From Microvelia longipes (Eukaryota > Arthropoda > Insecta > Hemiptera > Veliidae), in assembly GCA_018340805.1 (NCBI GenBank), contig JACMZG010000008.1, positions 61,379,073 to 61,443,072 on the forward strand: 64,000 nt of DNA, in the 5' to 3' direction. Of the stretch, positions 10,595 through 25,364 are shown piece by piece (the stretch's first letter is position 1; the number at the start of each line of letters is the position of its first letter). The notes under the pieces were generated by a model that saw only the letters and a program-made list of their open reading frames with translations, was not told the DNA's origin and made no database searches. The position numbers were made by a program, and so were the translations under genes.

Positions 10595-11985
10595 TGTAAG
10601 AAATCTGTATATTTTTTCATGAGTTAAAAACGTGCGATAACAGTATTAACATTCATTTAAAATTTACTGTTTCCAAAAAAATGAGCTTATTCTGTTTAGA
10701 AATCCTTCGATATTTCTTTTTCTAACCTAGATCATGAATACTCTATATTTTAAAATTCATTTGACAGTTATCTAAATCTAAGATTTGGTTAAATTCTAAA
10801 CTCTGAAATATCTAAACAATACCTTTACCCTAATATCATTGCAATTTATTCAGATCCTAACATTCATTACATTTTAGTATTCCAGCTAACATTTGACATG
10901 TTTGCCTTTTAATTATTTTTTATAATAAATGAACTATAGTCTCTTTTCCGTAGTTATTTAACTTTTCTCTGGTTTCTATACATTTGATAATCAATAGGGA
11001 GAATATTTTAGCAGTATAAAACTACGTCTTTTCGACATTTCTAATTTTGAATGTGTCTCAAAGCTTCTTGTCGTTTCCTTTGTCAACACGGGTCCTTATT
11101 CTCTACCTCTGAGCATAACAACATACATTATTATGTCACGGTTCAGGGGTGACAGCTAAAACGTGGCAGCTTTTCAATATTTTATGTATTGATTATTCTA
11201 TTTGTGACTTGGATAAATAATATGTTTTATTTGTTTTATCAGCTTGTAGAATTATAAAATATATAGAATAGAGTATTTGCATTTTTACAAAAAAATTATT
11301 TGCTCATAGAATGGTTAAATGGGTTTAAAAAATATATAAGGCTGTAAAAAATATTTAATTTAATTTTAAATAGTCGAATTAAGCATTTAAAGAAGAGGAG
11401 AGAGGGAATGGGTAAGAGAGTGGGGTGAAAACGGAACGCTCTTAAGGTTGGGCCGTTTAACGTACAGATGGGAGTTTTAGTAAGAAATATCGTAAGGTCA
11501 ACAGTTGCTTACAGTTCAATAAAATGTAAAGAAGACTGAAACACAACAATTCCGTGTTCCAGGTAATAAAATGCCTAAGAAATTTGATGACTACAGCTGT
11601 CAGTATTATCTTGTTGACAGAATAGAATAAACTCTTATAAGTGTTGCTCTATATAGTGAATATTGTACTACACAGGGGTATTCTTACGTGTAACGTCACA
11701 CAAGCAGTCGAGGCCGTTTTCCCGCAAAAAGAACATGTTTAAATATATTTTTCGTTTTTTCATTCTAATATTTTACAGGGTGTTCTTTTATATGTGGTAC
11801 TTATAGATAATGCAATAAAAAATTGTGCAAATACTCTATTGTTCAAGATAAACGATTCTTATGTTCATAGTATTTTCTTACCGTTAACTAATCTATAGGA
11901 TGCCTTGAAATTTGGAAAAACCTCTACTCTATTCCCAAATTTATTATAATTTTTTTTCTGTAGTCAAATGTATTTGAAAAAATGC
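10595..11985. other. AT-rich, nothing recognised
   Basis: No supported feature. Confidence 0.5.
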
Positions 11986-11987
11986 AT

Positions 11988-12765
11988 CTGTAATTTTTTT
12001 CCTTATTTATACCGCAGGTATACTGGAAGAATATTGTGTTTGCAAAAAAAATCGAAACCGGGGTTTCACCTGAATTATCCGTTTTAGGTGTTTTTAAGAC
12101 CTCCAGAGTGGTTTTCACAAAGCTGTCAGTCTGTATGTGTGTTAGTGTGTCTGATAACATCGTATCTCTCAGTGTATTTATGTTAAAGAAGTTAAAGAAA
12201 AAATCTACATTTGGGTCTAGTTGTGCTATGTGGAAAATAATTTATATATGACGTCATAACCCGCAATAATTATATAGCTAAAATTTCGATAATGTTTTGA
12301 TTGATTCTAAATTTGGCACACATAAAGTCATATATATGATCAACATATGTGCCAGGTTTCAGTAAATTATCAGCATTAGTTCAATTTTTATTAAATTAAT
12401 TGTATAAGTGTTTTAAGAAATAGTAAAAAAAAGAAAAATCTAATTGAGTTGAAATTTAGTACAAGTGTCTCCCTTTACGTAACAAGTATGTATACTAAGT
12501 TTTGTTTCACTAAGGTTTGTATAACTACGGGTTTTGACGAATAATAATAGTTAAGTAGCATCAAGCGAGGTCAGTGGCTGGATTGGTGACCACTGGGAAT
12601 ACAACTTATATATATTCTCTTTAAGGTCGACCAAAGCGAGTCCGAAGAATTTGGTTTTTATTTGAGGACGAGCGAGATAAGTTGTCCGAAGTAGTAAGGA
12701 TGAGCGTAGAGAATCCGATGTAATAAGGAAAAGTTCCGAGGTACCCCGTGGCCAATTTTTCACCA
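11988..12765 (+). repeat. 5S-composite family, near-complete copy
   Basis: Parts in order: degenerate hairpin head (TTTATACCGCAGGTATAC), the phrase 'ccgttttaggtgttttta', GT-rich segment, TGACGTCA (12249-12256), 5S-like block, two GCGAG motifs, GGATGAGCGTAGAG, and the tail GGAAAAGTTCCGAGGTACCC. Confidence 0.85.
12540..12600 (+). pseudogene. 5S rRNA-derived segment in composite repeat
   Basis: GTTAAGTAGCATCAAGCGAG, then GGTCAGTGGCTGGATTGGTG and ACCACTGGGAA, match the 3' two-thirds of 5S rRNA in order. Confidence 0.75.
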
Positions 12766-13796
12766 TTTTTTTATATTTCACTATTAGACATGTGACCCAA
12801 CGAAAAATTCCGTTATCGCTAAAAACGATTAAAATTACGTCCTGCATCTAGTGTGTTAATAGTAAACCTTACTACTAACCTATGAGATTAGTTATATCAT
12901 AGAATAACAAGTAAAATCATAACATGTCATACAATCATATGTTTTAATTACCTGTTTTATGGTATAACTAGAAGCGTTTGGTTAGTGATTAAATATGTAC
13001 ATAATAGAGGTCAATAATATTTTATCTACTCACGGCAGCAAAATTAGACATTACTAGACTGTTTTTAAGCTGCAAAATGTAATTTTACCTGCACTGTCAA
13101 ACAATACGGGAAATATTTTAAAACAGTACGCAAAATGTTTTGGTAATGAAAAAAGTACTAGGGAGTTATGGCTCATTTAAATAACATGGGGAACAAGTCC
13201 AAACTCCCTAGGCGGGAAAATGAATGAGCGGAGGTTATTATTTTACAAATTATTGCGTGAATTTCGGTATTGTTTTATTTTGTAAAGTATGATTTATTCT
13301 AGCTTGTTTCTAGTATGTAACTTTCTTTATTGTTACTTAAAATTACGATATTATTATTAAATATTTAACATTTATTTATCTAATAATGTATAATGTTTTG
13401 GAAACAAATTGGCAACACTGATAATTTTGGCATTAAATTAAATTATTTACCAGCTGTATATGAATCGACAGATTTTTAATGTTTAAGTCGTCAGATTTTG
13501 TATTTCATGTTGTTATATTTAGTTTAAGTATATAAAGTTACAAAAATAAAACGTTATCAAAAACTAAATCTGTAAACTAAAGTTAAGTTACTAAAACATA
13601 ATAACAGTGAAGTGAATAAAGATACAAACATTGTTGACATTGACGAGTTATTGGACCACACTCCACCTGATATTGTCAGCGTTGCATCTACTTCACAGCA
13701 GTCTTAACTGCCTGTAAAATCTCGCAGCAACTATTTAAAGTAATCTCTTGTGTATTTTTTCTGCCGTTAGTGGATAAAATAGTATATGCTACTATG
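12766..13796. other. AT-rich region with a short hairpin and a possible coding remnant
   Basis: The region is mostly uninformative. CTAGGGAGTT (13158-13167) is inverted at 13202-13211. A frame ending at about 13707 reads DIDELLDHTPPDIVSVAS, which looks more protein-like than its surroundings but matches nothing I recognise. Confidence 0.4.
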
Positions 13797-13935
13797 CAGC
13801 AAAGGAAACATTGCAGACTCGTGCAATGAATTACCTGCCTCGGCTTACGCCTCTGCAGGTAATTTCCATAGCCCACCCTCGCCTTCGGCTCGGGGGCAAA
13901 TTTATAAAACTCGTCTGCAAAATTCCATTTTGCTG
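13797..13935. repeat. Nested inverted repeat, GC-richer
   Basis: Outer arms CAGCAAAGGAAACATTGCAG and the inverse near 13915-13935 enclose a perfect inner pair, AATTACCTGC (13829-13838) and GCAGGTAATT (13855-13864). A third small stem, CTCGCCTTCGGCTCGGG, lies near 13879. It could fold into a branched structure. Confidence 0.75.
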
Positions 13936-14284
13936 CCTACTAGCATAATATACTATTAAATAAATTTTTAACAAAATATAAATTTATATTTTATCACATT
14001 TATTATGTTTTATTGCTTTAGAATTGCTGATTTATAATTAGGTTAATTAGTTTTGTATTTTGTTTACTGGTAATGTATCTTGATAGAAACTTGAAACTAA
14101 AACCTACCTTAGGTTTGAAGAAGTAAGGTGAGCGTAAATGGAGTTCATCTTAATAAAAGTGGAAGAAGAGTCTCCACAAAAATATATTTCTTTATAGCAA
14201 AGCGCTTTCAACCTAACAAGATGCCATCATCAGCGCTAGCCGTTGAATAAGAAAGAGGGTGAGAGAAAAGTCTTACAGATCAGA
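13936..14284. other. AT-rich, nothing recognised
   Basis: No paired ends or coding signal. Confidence 0.45.
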
Positions 14285-14765
14285 TATCAAAGATAGACGT
14301 CAGGTTTAGTTGAGCTGTCCGGAAAATAAAATTTATATAACGTCAGTAAACGTAAATTTTTAGTATAAAATGGAATATAATTAAATTATAAAGAAATGTC
14401 AAGAAATACAGGCCTCAGGTATAAACTGTATAAAAAATGCGTCAATTTTATTGCGCTAACTTTATTAACTTAAATTTCTTTTACAATGTTTAAATATTTC
14501 AATGATCTTTAATAGGAATTTATCCGATATCTAACAAATTCCTAAGTTTTTTTTATATTTGTATATAGAAGCAACCAAACAACCGGTTTTTGTCGAGTCA
14601 CTTGTTTTAAGCAGCATCTAGCGGGGTTCTTGTATGTAGACCAATGATCAACGCGCCCGTCATAACTTAATACTTTGGGCAACAATCAAAGCAAATATGA
14701 TGAGGATGTTTACAGCAAATTCGAACTTGTGTGAAAATGTTCCGTAGGAGCTACCCTGTCCCTAA
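14285..14765 (+). repeat. 5S-composite family, degenerate copy with internal loss
   Basis: Contains a diverged 'tttagttgagctgtccgg' and AACGTCAGTAA in place of the CRE core. It then jumps to a degenerate 5S-like block (TTTAAGCAGCATCTAGCGGG) and a tail, AAAATGTTCCGTAGGAGCTACC. Confidence 0.6.
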
Positions 14766-15517
14766 TTATTTAATAAATAGTCTTTATTGCGTGTGAGAGA
14801 AATACTTACAAACATATAATAATGACATAAAAAATAATTACGTGGTTTAACTACAAACTTATATCTTACATTTTTTATATGACTAGCTATTCTATGCGTG
14901 AACACCTAATAATACTTAGAAAAATACTTTACTCTCACAATAATTTTCTTAAAATAAAAATAAGTTCTGGACAGTCATTGTTTCCTCTGATAGTGCAAAA
15001 GAATCTCTGCCGAGCTAATTTTCATATTTTGAAGCTAATTAGTAAATTTGTTCGGTTTTCTGCGTAATTTTTTCTAAGTAGGTATTTGTTTTAAAATAGA
15101 AATTCTCCGATTGGGTTGTATTGGATTTTATAAGCAAGCCTTTCTGTTATCTAAACATGGCATCGCTCTGAAGCCTATCTGTGCTCTGGTCAGGTCGGGG
15201 GTGGGACCTCAATAATTCATGCGACCTAACTCTGGCCCTGGAACCCCATTAATCCCCCCGGTCAATGCCTCTCTCTGGATTCTTCTTTAAATACCATTTT
15301 ATGTCAAAAATCAACATCTTCGCCAAGGAATTTTAACTTTTTAGTGAATTTTCATCTGAAAATTACGCCTATGAGGTAATTTTTTTATTTAGGAATCTGA
15401 TAAAAGTTGGATATTATAACTTCTTTTAAAACATTCGCTAATGGGTGGCATTGACGAAGTAGGTCAAAATACAAGTACAAAGGTCCTAGGCCACAATAAA
15501 TATGTTATATATATATA
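14766..15517. other. AT-rich with one GC-rich island (about 15150-15290)
   Basis: The island contains GGTCGGGGGTGGGACCTC and CCCCATTAATCCCCCCGG. Its minus strand reads as short protein-like stretches broken by a stop (GGINGVPGPELGR... then PTPDLTRAQIGFRAMP). That could be a retroelement tail, but I do not recognise it. The palindrome AATTTTCATCTGAAAATT lies at about 15347. Confidence 0.35.
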
Positions 15518-17774
<2,257 letters not shown>

Positions 17775-17989
17775 ACTTAAGAGTATTAAGAATTAACAAG
17801 AATTAAATATATAAAAAATATATCCCTATGTTCTTGGTATATCATATGAACACACACGTAATCCTCTTAAAAAATGTGTACATTGCTCTCTCACGTTGAT
17901 AAAATGAGGGAGAGGGGGAGGCGATGGAAAGTTTAGGAATCTAAAAAGGTGCGACGAGTTAAAAAGGTTGAGAACCACAGGTCTAACTA

Positions 17990-18185
17990 AAACATACTAT
18001 CTTCCAAAGGTTTAGCTCTCCAGCAAAATACAGCGGGACCCTTCGAAATGTAATAAAAGTGTCTGAAACGGATAATTATAATAATATAAATAACTGATAT
18101 TTGTAATGATTCTTCGGTGTCGGATTTTCAGGGTGAAAACATTACTTTTCCTTATACCTTGATTAGTAGGTGAAGAAAAGTAGTA
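17990..18185 (-). repeat. 5S-composite family, minus-strand head
   Basis: The minus strand starts with the hairpin head (18147-18182, ACTTTTC...GGAAAAGT) and continues into the 'atccgtttcagacact' phrase. Confidence 0.65.
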
Positions 18186-18629
18186 ACTCCTTAACAAATT
18201 TAAATCTGTTATAATATACTTATTAAAACTACGTGCACTGCCTGTACTTATAACTTATATTTTCTGGTTACAGGTGAGGCTTACTCCAGCAAGTTATGCG
18301 CAGGGTGTATTTCTATTAAATTAACTTAAACAATACTTGTTTCATACTAAGTCAGGTAATTTATTTTTTATTATTATTTTTATTTTATTATTATTATTTT
18401 TTTGGTTTGGACAAAAAAACAGTAATTAATGAATTAAATATAGATATATTTAAAATCCATTAGACAAATATTCTATTGTTCTTATATTGGACCTTGATTA
18501 TTGTGAATATAAATTATGGATGCCACCCATGCCGTGTTATATTTATTTACATATTTCAAAATAAGTATGTAATACGACCGATATTTTACGTATGGTTTTT
18601 ATTAATGTATTTAGGCCTACTTTAGAACA
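18186..18629. other. AT-rich, nothing recognised
   Basis: No supported feature. Confidence 0.45.
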
Positions 18630-19115
18630 TTTTACTTTTCCTCAATCATAGAAAATATCGATCGATATGAAAATGAAATTTAGTGGATCGATCTACCTCG
18701 AATTGATGTACATTTTTTTAAATTTCATATCCGTAGGTCCAATTTTTTTTTATTTTTTGCAATTTTTATTTTTTTTATGACCCAGCAAAATAGGTTTTTG
18801 TGGCCTCAAAAGTATCATCTTACGGTCATCACAACTAAACACAGTATTTAATTATGATTTTTGTGCTGTTTTAATTCTCTAGCGTGAACACTGCAGAGAG
18901 TATGTGTTACTTATGAACACGCTCACACACACACTTACACACACACGCACACATACACACACATATACACACGCACACCCTGTGACAGTCATGCTGAGAC
19001 TGACAGACAACATGATAAAAACTACTCAGAACGTCATAATAGTGCCTAAAATGGATTTTTAGGATGAACACAATACTTTTCCTATGCACTTGTGATGGTA
19101 GAAGAGGAAAAGCTA
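18630..19115 (-). repeat. 5S-composite family variant, minus-strand head half
   Basis: On the minus strand: hairpin head (GCTTTTCCTC... to ...GGAAAAGT, about 19076-19112), then a long GTGTGTG segment (18918-18980). It ends in the variant core read on plus as TGACCCAGCAAAATAGG at 18778. Confidence 0.65.
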
Positions 19116-19554
19116 AAATTAAAGCACTTTCACTTCTTTTATTTTTAAGTCCATTTTGTTTTGAAAGATTTATTTTATTCTTTTTTTATACTTCTTGAAA
19201 AAATCTATTTATTATGTTAAAAAGTATCATTATAACAGAACAATTTATAAAGGAAAGTAACTAAATTAAGAAAAGTTTCTTACATTTTTTTTTACAAAAA
19301 AATACTAGCAATTTTTTTATCAAGTTTTAATTGTTTTTTTTAAGTTATAAATTATGAGGCTTGAAATATTTTTTTTATATTGTTTCACTTTTTAAAAAGA
19401 ATTTATAACTATAAACAATTGTTTGGAATATCATTATTTTTAGCGAATTTTCAACCTAGATTTTCTATTTTTTAAATAGAGCAGCGGATCAAGGGAGAGG
19501 GGACTATTCAGCTTAGGCTTAGGCTTCCAATTCCAACAATATGTATATGTCCAA
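19116..19554. other. AT-rich, nothing recognised
   Basis: Homopolymer-rich A/T sequence. Confidence 0.5.

Positions 19555-19615
<61 letters not shown>
19555..19615. repeat. (TA)n microsatellite
   Basis: TA alternation with one AATAATA break. Confidence 0.95.
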
Positions 19616-19680
19616 ACGTTGGCTAAGTAATATATTTTTTCTACCGAGACCGATTACCCGAGTTGAGTGAGGTGTATGAA

Positions 19681-19683
<3 letters not shown>

Positions 19684-19767
<84 letters not shown>

Positions 19768-19775
19768 CATATATA
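19684..19775. repeat. (TA)n microsatellite followed by (GT)n
   Basis: TA run with two phase breaks. A short GTGTGTGTGTGTGT follows at about 19781. Confidence 0.95.
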
Positions 19776-19799
19776 ATTAGTGTGTGTGTGTGTGTATTT

Positions 19800-19860
19800 A
19801 TGTATGCATATATCCTCACGCTCGGGTAAAAACCGAAGGCCTCTTGTTTAGTTATTTATA
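19800..19860 (+). repeat. Fragment ending CCGAAGGCCTCTTGTTTA
   Basis: The same ending occurs at about 32915-32937 and, in similar form, at about 61425-61443. Confidence 0.6.
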
Positions 19861-20227
19861 TATTTTATTTTGCAATCAACGCCAAGCATTGGCCAAGCGA
19901 TGCTCAGAAGCCTTAAAGCGGCTAAGAGAGGAGATACAATATTTTAGTTTAACGCAATAGTATTCGAACGCTTTTTCTGTTCGGAATAAAACTTAAAAAA
20001 CTGGACCTAATTGCTGGTAAAATGTTTAGGGGGGGGGGTGGAATGCGAACATAAAATGTTACCTACGTCTCCCGCACGTAATTTTAAAGATAGGGACGCA
20101 ATTTAAAAAAATAAATAGATCATCAATATCTCAACTTATTAATACATTGTTGTGGTCTTGTAGTTTTTTTATAACTTTGTTTTGTGGCGAAATGAAAATC
20201 CTTACTAATGCATATACTATGCGTGTA
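19861..20227. other. Unassigned
   Basis: Contains a G homopolymer near 20030. Otherwise nothing recognised. Confidence 0.4.
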
Positions 20228-21010
20228 TATACTTTTTACTTTTCCTCATTTATACCGTAGGTATAGAGAAAAAGTATTGTGTTTAAAACAAAATCCGAAA
20301 CCGGGAGGAAGCCGGTATTATGCGGTTTTAGGTGTTTTAAAGGGCTCCTGTGTGGTTTTCGGAAAGTTCTCTGTCTGTAAATGTGTGTTAGTGTGTTATC
20401 ATCGTAGCTCCTAGTGTATTAATGCTAGAGAGTTGAAACTTCGTAAAAAATCAGTCTGTTGCTGTAGTTGTGCTATTTGATAAATAATTACTTTATGACG
20501 TAATTAACCAGCAATAATGACTGCAAAATTTCGAAAAATCTCAAAACGCGATCGCATTGAATAAGTGATGCCATTAAGATTTAGCACGCAGGTGGTTATG
20601 TGTAAGACGAGTTTAAATTCTAAATTTCATCTTATTATCAGCATAAGTACATATTTTATTGAATGACTTGTGTACTTTTTTAAAAAAATTGTAAATTAGC
20701 AGAAAATAATCTGATTGAATTGCAATGTAGTACAAGTGTATATCTTGACGCAATAAATAGGTACACTAAGTTTTGTTTTAATATAACTATTATATCTATG
20801 ATTTTTGTTGGATCATAAATGTTAAACAGTATTGAGCGTGGTTAGTGCTGTATGGGTGACCGCTGAGAATGATACGGATACATTTACTATCTGAAGACGA
20901 GCCCGAAAACATGTCGCAGTATGAATTTGGCAAACTGTATATTCTGAGGACGAGCGAAGCGAGTCTGAAGCAGGGAGGATGAGCGTAAGGAATATGATCA
21001 ATTTAAATAT
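20228..21010 (+). repeat. 5S-composite family, near-complete copy
   Basis: Clear hairpin head (ACTTTTCCTC, TATACCGTAGGTATA, GAGAAAAAGT), 'gcggttttaggtgtttta', GT segment, TGACGTAATTAACC core, 5S-like block, GACGAGCGAAGCGAGTC and GGATGAGCG. It is truncated just before the usual GGAAAAGTTCC tail. Confidence 0.9.
20801..20870 (+). pseudogene. 5S rRNA-derived segment in composite repeat
   Basis: TGTTGGATCAT, GTTAAACAGTATTGAGCG, then GGTTAGTGCTGTATGGGTGA and CCGCTGAGAA, follow 5S rRNA order from the middle to near the 3' end. Confidence 0.75.
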
Positions 21011-22966
21011 GCTTTCTGAATTCACGTACTACTTTTTTTATAATATACAGTTTTGTTTGTTTTTAAACATTAATTTTAAGTATAGACGAATTCGTTCAAT
21101 ATTAAAACGACTTTATATTGTTTAAAACAATCTAAGAAAATAAGATTGCCCGTAATTTAATAATTCCTATCGTTATTTTAAAGAAAATAAAAGAGGAAAT
21201 TACTATACAATAACATTTTAAGCCAGATTTTGAGGAAAAGTAATAATATCCTTGTTCCTTGCTTTTATTTAATTTAACTTTTATCCATAAATAAATACAT
21301 TTGAAGTAGAAGTATAAAAAAGGGAAATTATTTGATTATATTTTATTAATTTTTTTTTGATGACCCACGCCTTTCATTATATTTACACTAATTGTTAAAA
21401 AAGTTCATTTGTGTTCAAGAAAATTATAAAGTGAAAAACGAAACTTCTAATGTAGTTTAGCAAGTTTAAAGCTATGCCTTCCTGATTTGGCTATTTTTGA
21501 GGCGTTTTAAATTTGATAAGTTTATTGAGAGCAAGAAAACTTGATACCTGGTCTGTATTATTTTCATATCTCTGTAAAAATAATAATTTTAAAAATAGTA
21601 TTTACTTTTCAAAAACCACAACTATTTTTATCGATTTTTGTTATCAGAAATGACGCTTCTACCTGTGTGGGTGTAAGCTTTATGATATTTTTTGTAAATG
21701 TATGACGTCATCAAATATAAAAAAATGTATTTTTATGGGGTATTTTTAATCGATAAGAGCAAGGTTTTTAATTGATTGGACCATACTAATGTACGCAAAT
21801 GTCTTGTATAAACAGAAATATATTAATCATATATATAATAATTATAAATATATAAATTTATAAATGACCTCAAAGATACCTATTACGTGGTGGTCAGTGG
21901 TGCTATTGGATGAGGAAATAGTTGAAGAGGTGGTTCCTCACCCTTTGTTCCATCCTGGTTAGCCTACTATCCCAGTCCCAGGTAGTCAATGCAACAAGTA
22001 AATTCAAAGGGGTATGCGAGGCGAGTTGGCCGCTAAGCAGGCCACATTATAAAAAAAAATCGCTAAGTACAAGGGAAGATCTCGTTTAATAAAATATAAC
22101 CATAAAACGACAAACTGTACAAAATAATAACCAATGTATAAGTGAATTCTCCTAAGCTAGTGCAAAGCTCTGGTCGCGCCCAGCGGAAATTGCCCAGGCC
22201 ATTTTGTTCCGTGGTTTTTGCTTTTAAAAGCTAGCAAATTTTTCTTGTTTTTGTTCTTATTTACGCCCTTTGGCAAGCACTTTGGGGACACATCAGATAT
22301 TGTGTATATTTAGAACCAAGCTAAGAACAGACGACATTTTAATTTGCCTACATTTAAACACAGTACGTGGTCTTGCCTGGGATACTAAAAAGTAAATAGC
22401 AGAGACTAATATAGATTATTTATTCTCTTTTGTTTGTATATTCTTGAAAAGCATATTTATTTAGAATACATAAAATAAGTTTTGTTTATAAATTGTATTA
22501 TTTGGTGCAGTGCTCTTTGTTGTATCTAGGTATGCCCCTCTGTTTATTATTAGATCTCAGGAACAGATGCAGGATAAAAGATGAACTCTAGAATTTTTTC
22601 TTCATTCTTTTAATAAAGATGGAATTCTTTTCTTCTTTCTATTTAGTAAAGCACGGAGCATTGTTGTATTTTACTTCTTTTTATTGTTGAACAAATTGTT
22701 CTTCGAAAAAAGGTATACATAAAGGGATTTTGTATTCTATTCTTGCCTCAGAATTATAAAAGAAACCGATTCCTATTTTTTAAATAAAATATTATTACAT
22801 TTTTTAAATCATAAACATTAGAGTCCATTGCGTACCTAATTTTAAATTAATGTCACCAATAGGATCAGTTTATCAAATGTGATTAGTATATCAGATTTTC
22901 AGTTGTAAAACTGAGCATTCTTTGAGCAGAGGTACATAGAAGCGCCTCTACAGACTAGAGTATATC
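21011..22966. other. AT-rich region with one GC-richer patch
   Basis: TGACGTCA occurs at 21713-21720 in a fragment resembling the CRE-core family. A GC-richer patch (about 21880-22050) contains GGCCGCTAAGCAGGCCACAT. Its minus strand is open for some 45 codons, but I recognise no family. Confidence 0.4.
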
Positions 22967-22974
22967 CTAAATGC

Positions 22975-23293
22975 CATAGAGATATTATTACTAGAGAGGC
23001 CCTATTGATTGAATTGTGAAACATCGAAAAAATAACCTGACCACATACAAAATTCAAAATAATAAAATAAACAGAACAAAAATACAGTTACTTATATAGT
23101 AGAACGTTTGAAATACAAATCAAAACACAAACTATGTTTGGGAAGCCGAGAAAAATGATTTATCATAACCTTAACTCGCTCTTGTAGGAGGTTTCAATGA
23201 GGTCACACAAAGCCCCTGAGAGCCCCAGAAATATGTTTCAGGCCTCTTAATGTATTGAGATAGGCTATGCCTCCTCTAGTATATATCTCTATG
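22975..23293. mobile_element. 319-bp element with perfect 8-bp target duplication, copy 2
   Basis: Sibling of 7341-7662 in the same orientation, sharing 'ccttaactcgctcttg', 'gaggtttcaatgaggt' and the terminal CATAGAGATAT/ATATCTCTATG. CTAAATGC is duplicated at 22967-22974 and 23294-23301. Confidence 0.9.
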
Positions 23294-23501
23294 CTAAATG
23301 CTAGGTGTTTCTCAAGCCAGAATACTTACCAATTATCCTCAAATCTAAAGAATACTCCAAACATCAACCGATCTGATTAGTACATCATTTTATTAGCACG
23401 TGATTACAATTCACATAAATTACAATTCTTTTCCTTTCTTATTAATTTTGCAATGATTATTGTTTATGGGAATACGAGGACATAAAGATATAAAGGTCGT
23501 A

Positions 23502-23590
23502 TTAAAGGACATATTTCCTGCAAAGGACATATTCCCTGCAAAGGACGCATATTCCCTGCAAACACCATATTCCCTGCAATGGGCATATTT
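23502..23590 (+). repeat. Short tandem array, about 20-bp unit, 4-5 copies
   Basis: Units of GGACATATTCCCTGCAAA type with one- to three-base changes. Confidence 0.85.
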
Positions 23591-25076
23591 GTTGTAATGT
23601 ACAATTTAGTCACTTATCTTATTTTTCTGAATGAGTTGTTACTACAAAAGGGTATACATCTTTTTACACGTGGTATAAAAGATAGTAGTTTTGCTGCAAA
23701 GTTACGTTTCTAGTTTCTACGCTTTTTGCTTTCTGGGCAGTTTTAATTATCTATCCTCTAGTGTATAAGAAACTCGAGAAATTAAAAATGTGACATCTAT
23801 CATATTTTTTAAAGAATTATTTAGGTTAATCCTAACTAATTGGAATCTATACTGGCCCACAAAAATGAAAAAGAGTGATAAACTATATGTAAGGATAATT
23901 ATTATTCTTTTTAAGTTTTCCCACCTACTACTGTTCTAATTAATTTCTTTTTGCTTAGCTTCTATTTCTATTTCTTACAATCAAATATAATCGTTGAAGA
24001 TGTTTTCTCTCTATTTAATGAGCTTTGCTGTTGGAAATGTTTTGTCATATTGTTTGACGTTTTTCAAATGATACGAAAAGTTAGCAGAGCACTTGGTAAA
24101 ATTGTCGTATAACAAGCATTTCTTATAGTTTGAAAGAAGGAGAGTAGAAAAGTTTTTAAGTCATTTATATTCTTCTTTTCATGCTTTGTAACTTTTTATG
24201 TTCACTCTTTAGAGTTTCTTTTCGCAACTCAAAAAAAAAAAATACGTGTGTAAATATTTTATGTTCCTGGCTCGCATGTTTGACAAAAAAGTTAAAAGCA
24301 ATTTTCTCCTGGTTTTGATATAGTTCTGCCTTTGAGAGCATCTTTCTCTCTCTCTCACCTCTATTTTAACCTGATTGCTTTGCCCGAACCAGGCTCTGAT
24401 GTAACTCTACCTTCTTTCTAACGCAACCTCAAGGGAAATCGAGTGGCTACCAACATTACTAACCCAGTCTGACAGTAAATAGAAAATCCTTTAGTTAACT
24501 TTAATCTAAAACAAATCTCTTGACAGAACAAATTTACTACAAATTAAGGTAAAAATCAGGTTAAAGAAACTGTGTTGCTCTTTTGAATTTTTAAACCGTT
24601 AAAAAGAGATATAACACAGATTGCAGGTGACGAGGCAATATCCTTTCAAATTACTAATTACACTATTTATCCTCTTCTCTCTTATTTAGTAATCGCAATG
24701 TTTTCTCAACATGCTTATTCAAGTTGTATCTATCTGTCAACTATAAGAGAATTTTAAATCAAGTACTCATAACTCAAATTGTTATAATGTTATGCATAGA
24801 TACATAGCAGAGTTTTGGCGAATTTTCATCAGAAAATGACGCTTATTAGGTTGTGTAGATGACAAAAATAAAGAGGATCGATTCTCACTGGGTTCCTGAT
24901 TCCTTCCAGAAATGTATGTGTAGGTGTTCCTGTGTGTGTGTGTGTAAGAGTGTTCACTTGTCATAAAAAATAGGTTAAAGACATTAATAAGGTCGATTTT
25001 TGTAGCAATTTAAATGAAAGAAAGCGTTCGAAAGAGTTAAAAAAGAAAAAAACTCTGTTGTATGAATGATATAATT
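23591..25076. other. AT-rich, nothing recognised
   Basis: A fragment GCGAATTTTCATCAGAAAAT occurs at about 24817 and belongs to a dispersed short motif. Nothing else stands out. Confidence 0.45.
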
Positions 25077-25087
25077 CACACACACAC

Positions 25088-25136
<49 letters not shown>
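25077..25136 (+). repeat. (CA)n microsatellite
   Basis: ACAC alternation of about 55 bp with one break. Confidence 0.97.
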
Positions 25137-25138
25137 CA

Positions 25139-25151
25139 CATATATATATAT

Positions 25152-25185
<34 letters not shown>

Positions 25186-25186
25186 A
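25139..25186. repeat. (TA)n microsatellite
   Basis: TA alternation with two phase breaks, adjoining the CA run. Confidence 0.95.
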
Positions 25187-25189
25187 TAT

Positions 25190-25230
25190 AATAATAATAA
25201 TATAAAAAGATAAATACAGAAGTTGTTAGG

Positions 25231-25319
<89 letters not shown>

Positions 25320-25364
25320 GACCTAACAATTTCTGTATTTATCTTTTTTTTATATTATTATTTA
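25190..25364. repeat. Inverted repeat with (TA)n spacer
   Basis: Left arm (25190-25236) and right arm (25315-25364) are inverse copies carrying GATAAATACAGAAGTTGTTA and AGGTCATATA. Differences are a few A-run indels and one substitution. The spacer is about 78 bp of TA. Confidence 0.85.

Noticed and set aside
13604..13707. Real exon encoding ...DELLDHTPPDIVSVASTSQQS
   Set aside because: Protein-like but short, with no clear start or splice context and no family I recognise. Left only as a remark.
15150..15290. CpG-island-like promoter
   Set aside because: GC-rich only locally, with no gene downstream. More likely a retroelement scrap.
20801..20870. Functional 5S rRNA gene
   Set aside because: The block is embedded in a dispersed repeat, lacks the 5' quarter and 3' end of 5S, and carries many changes.
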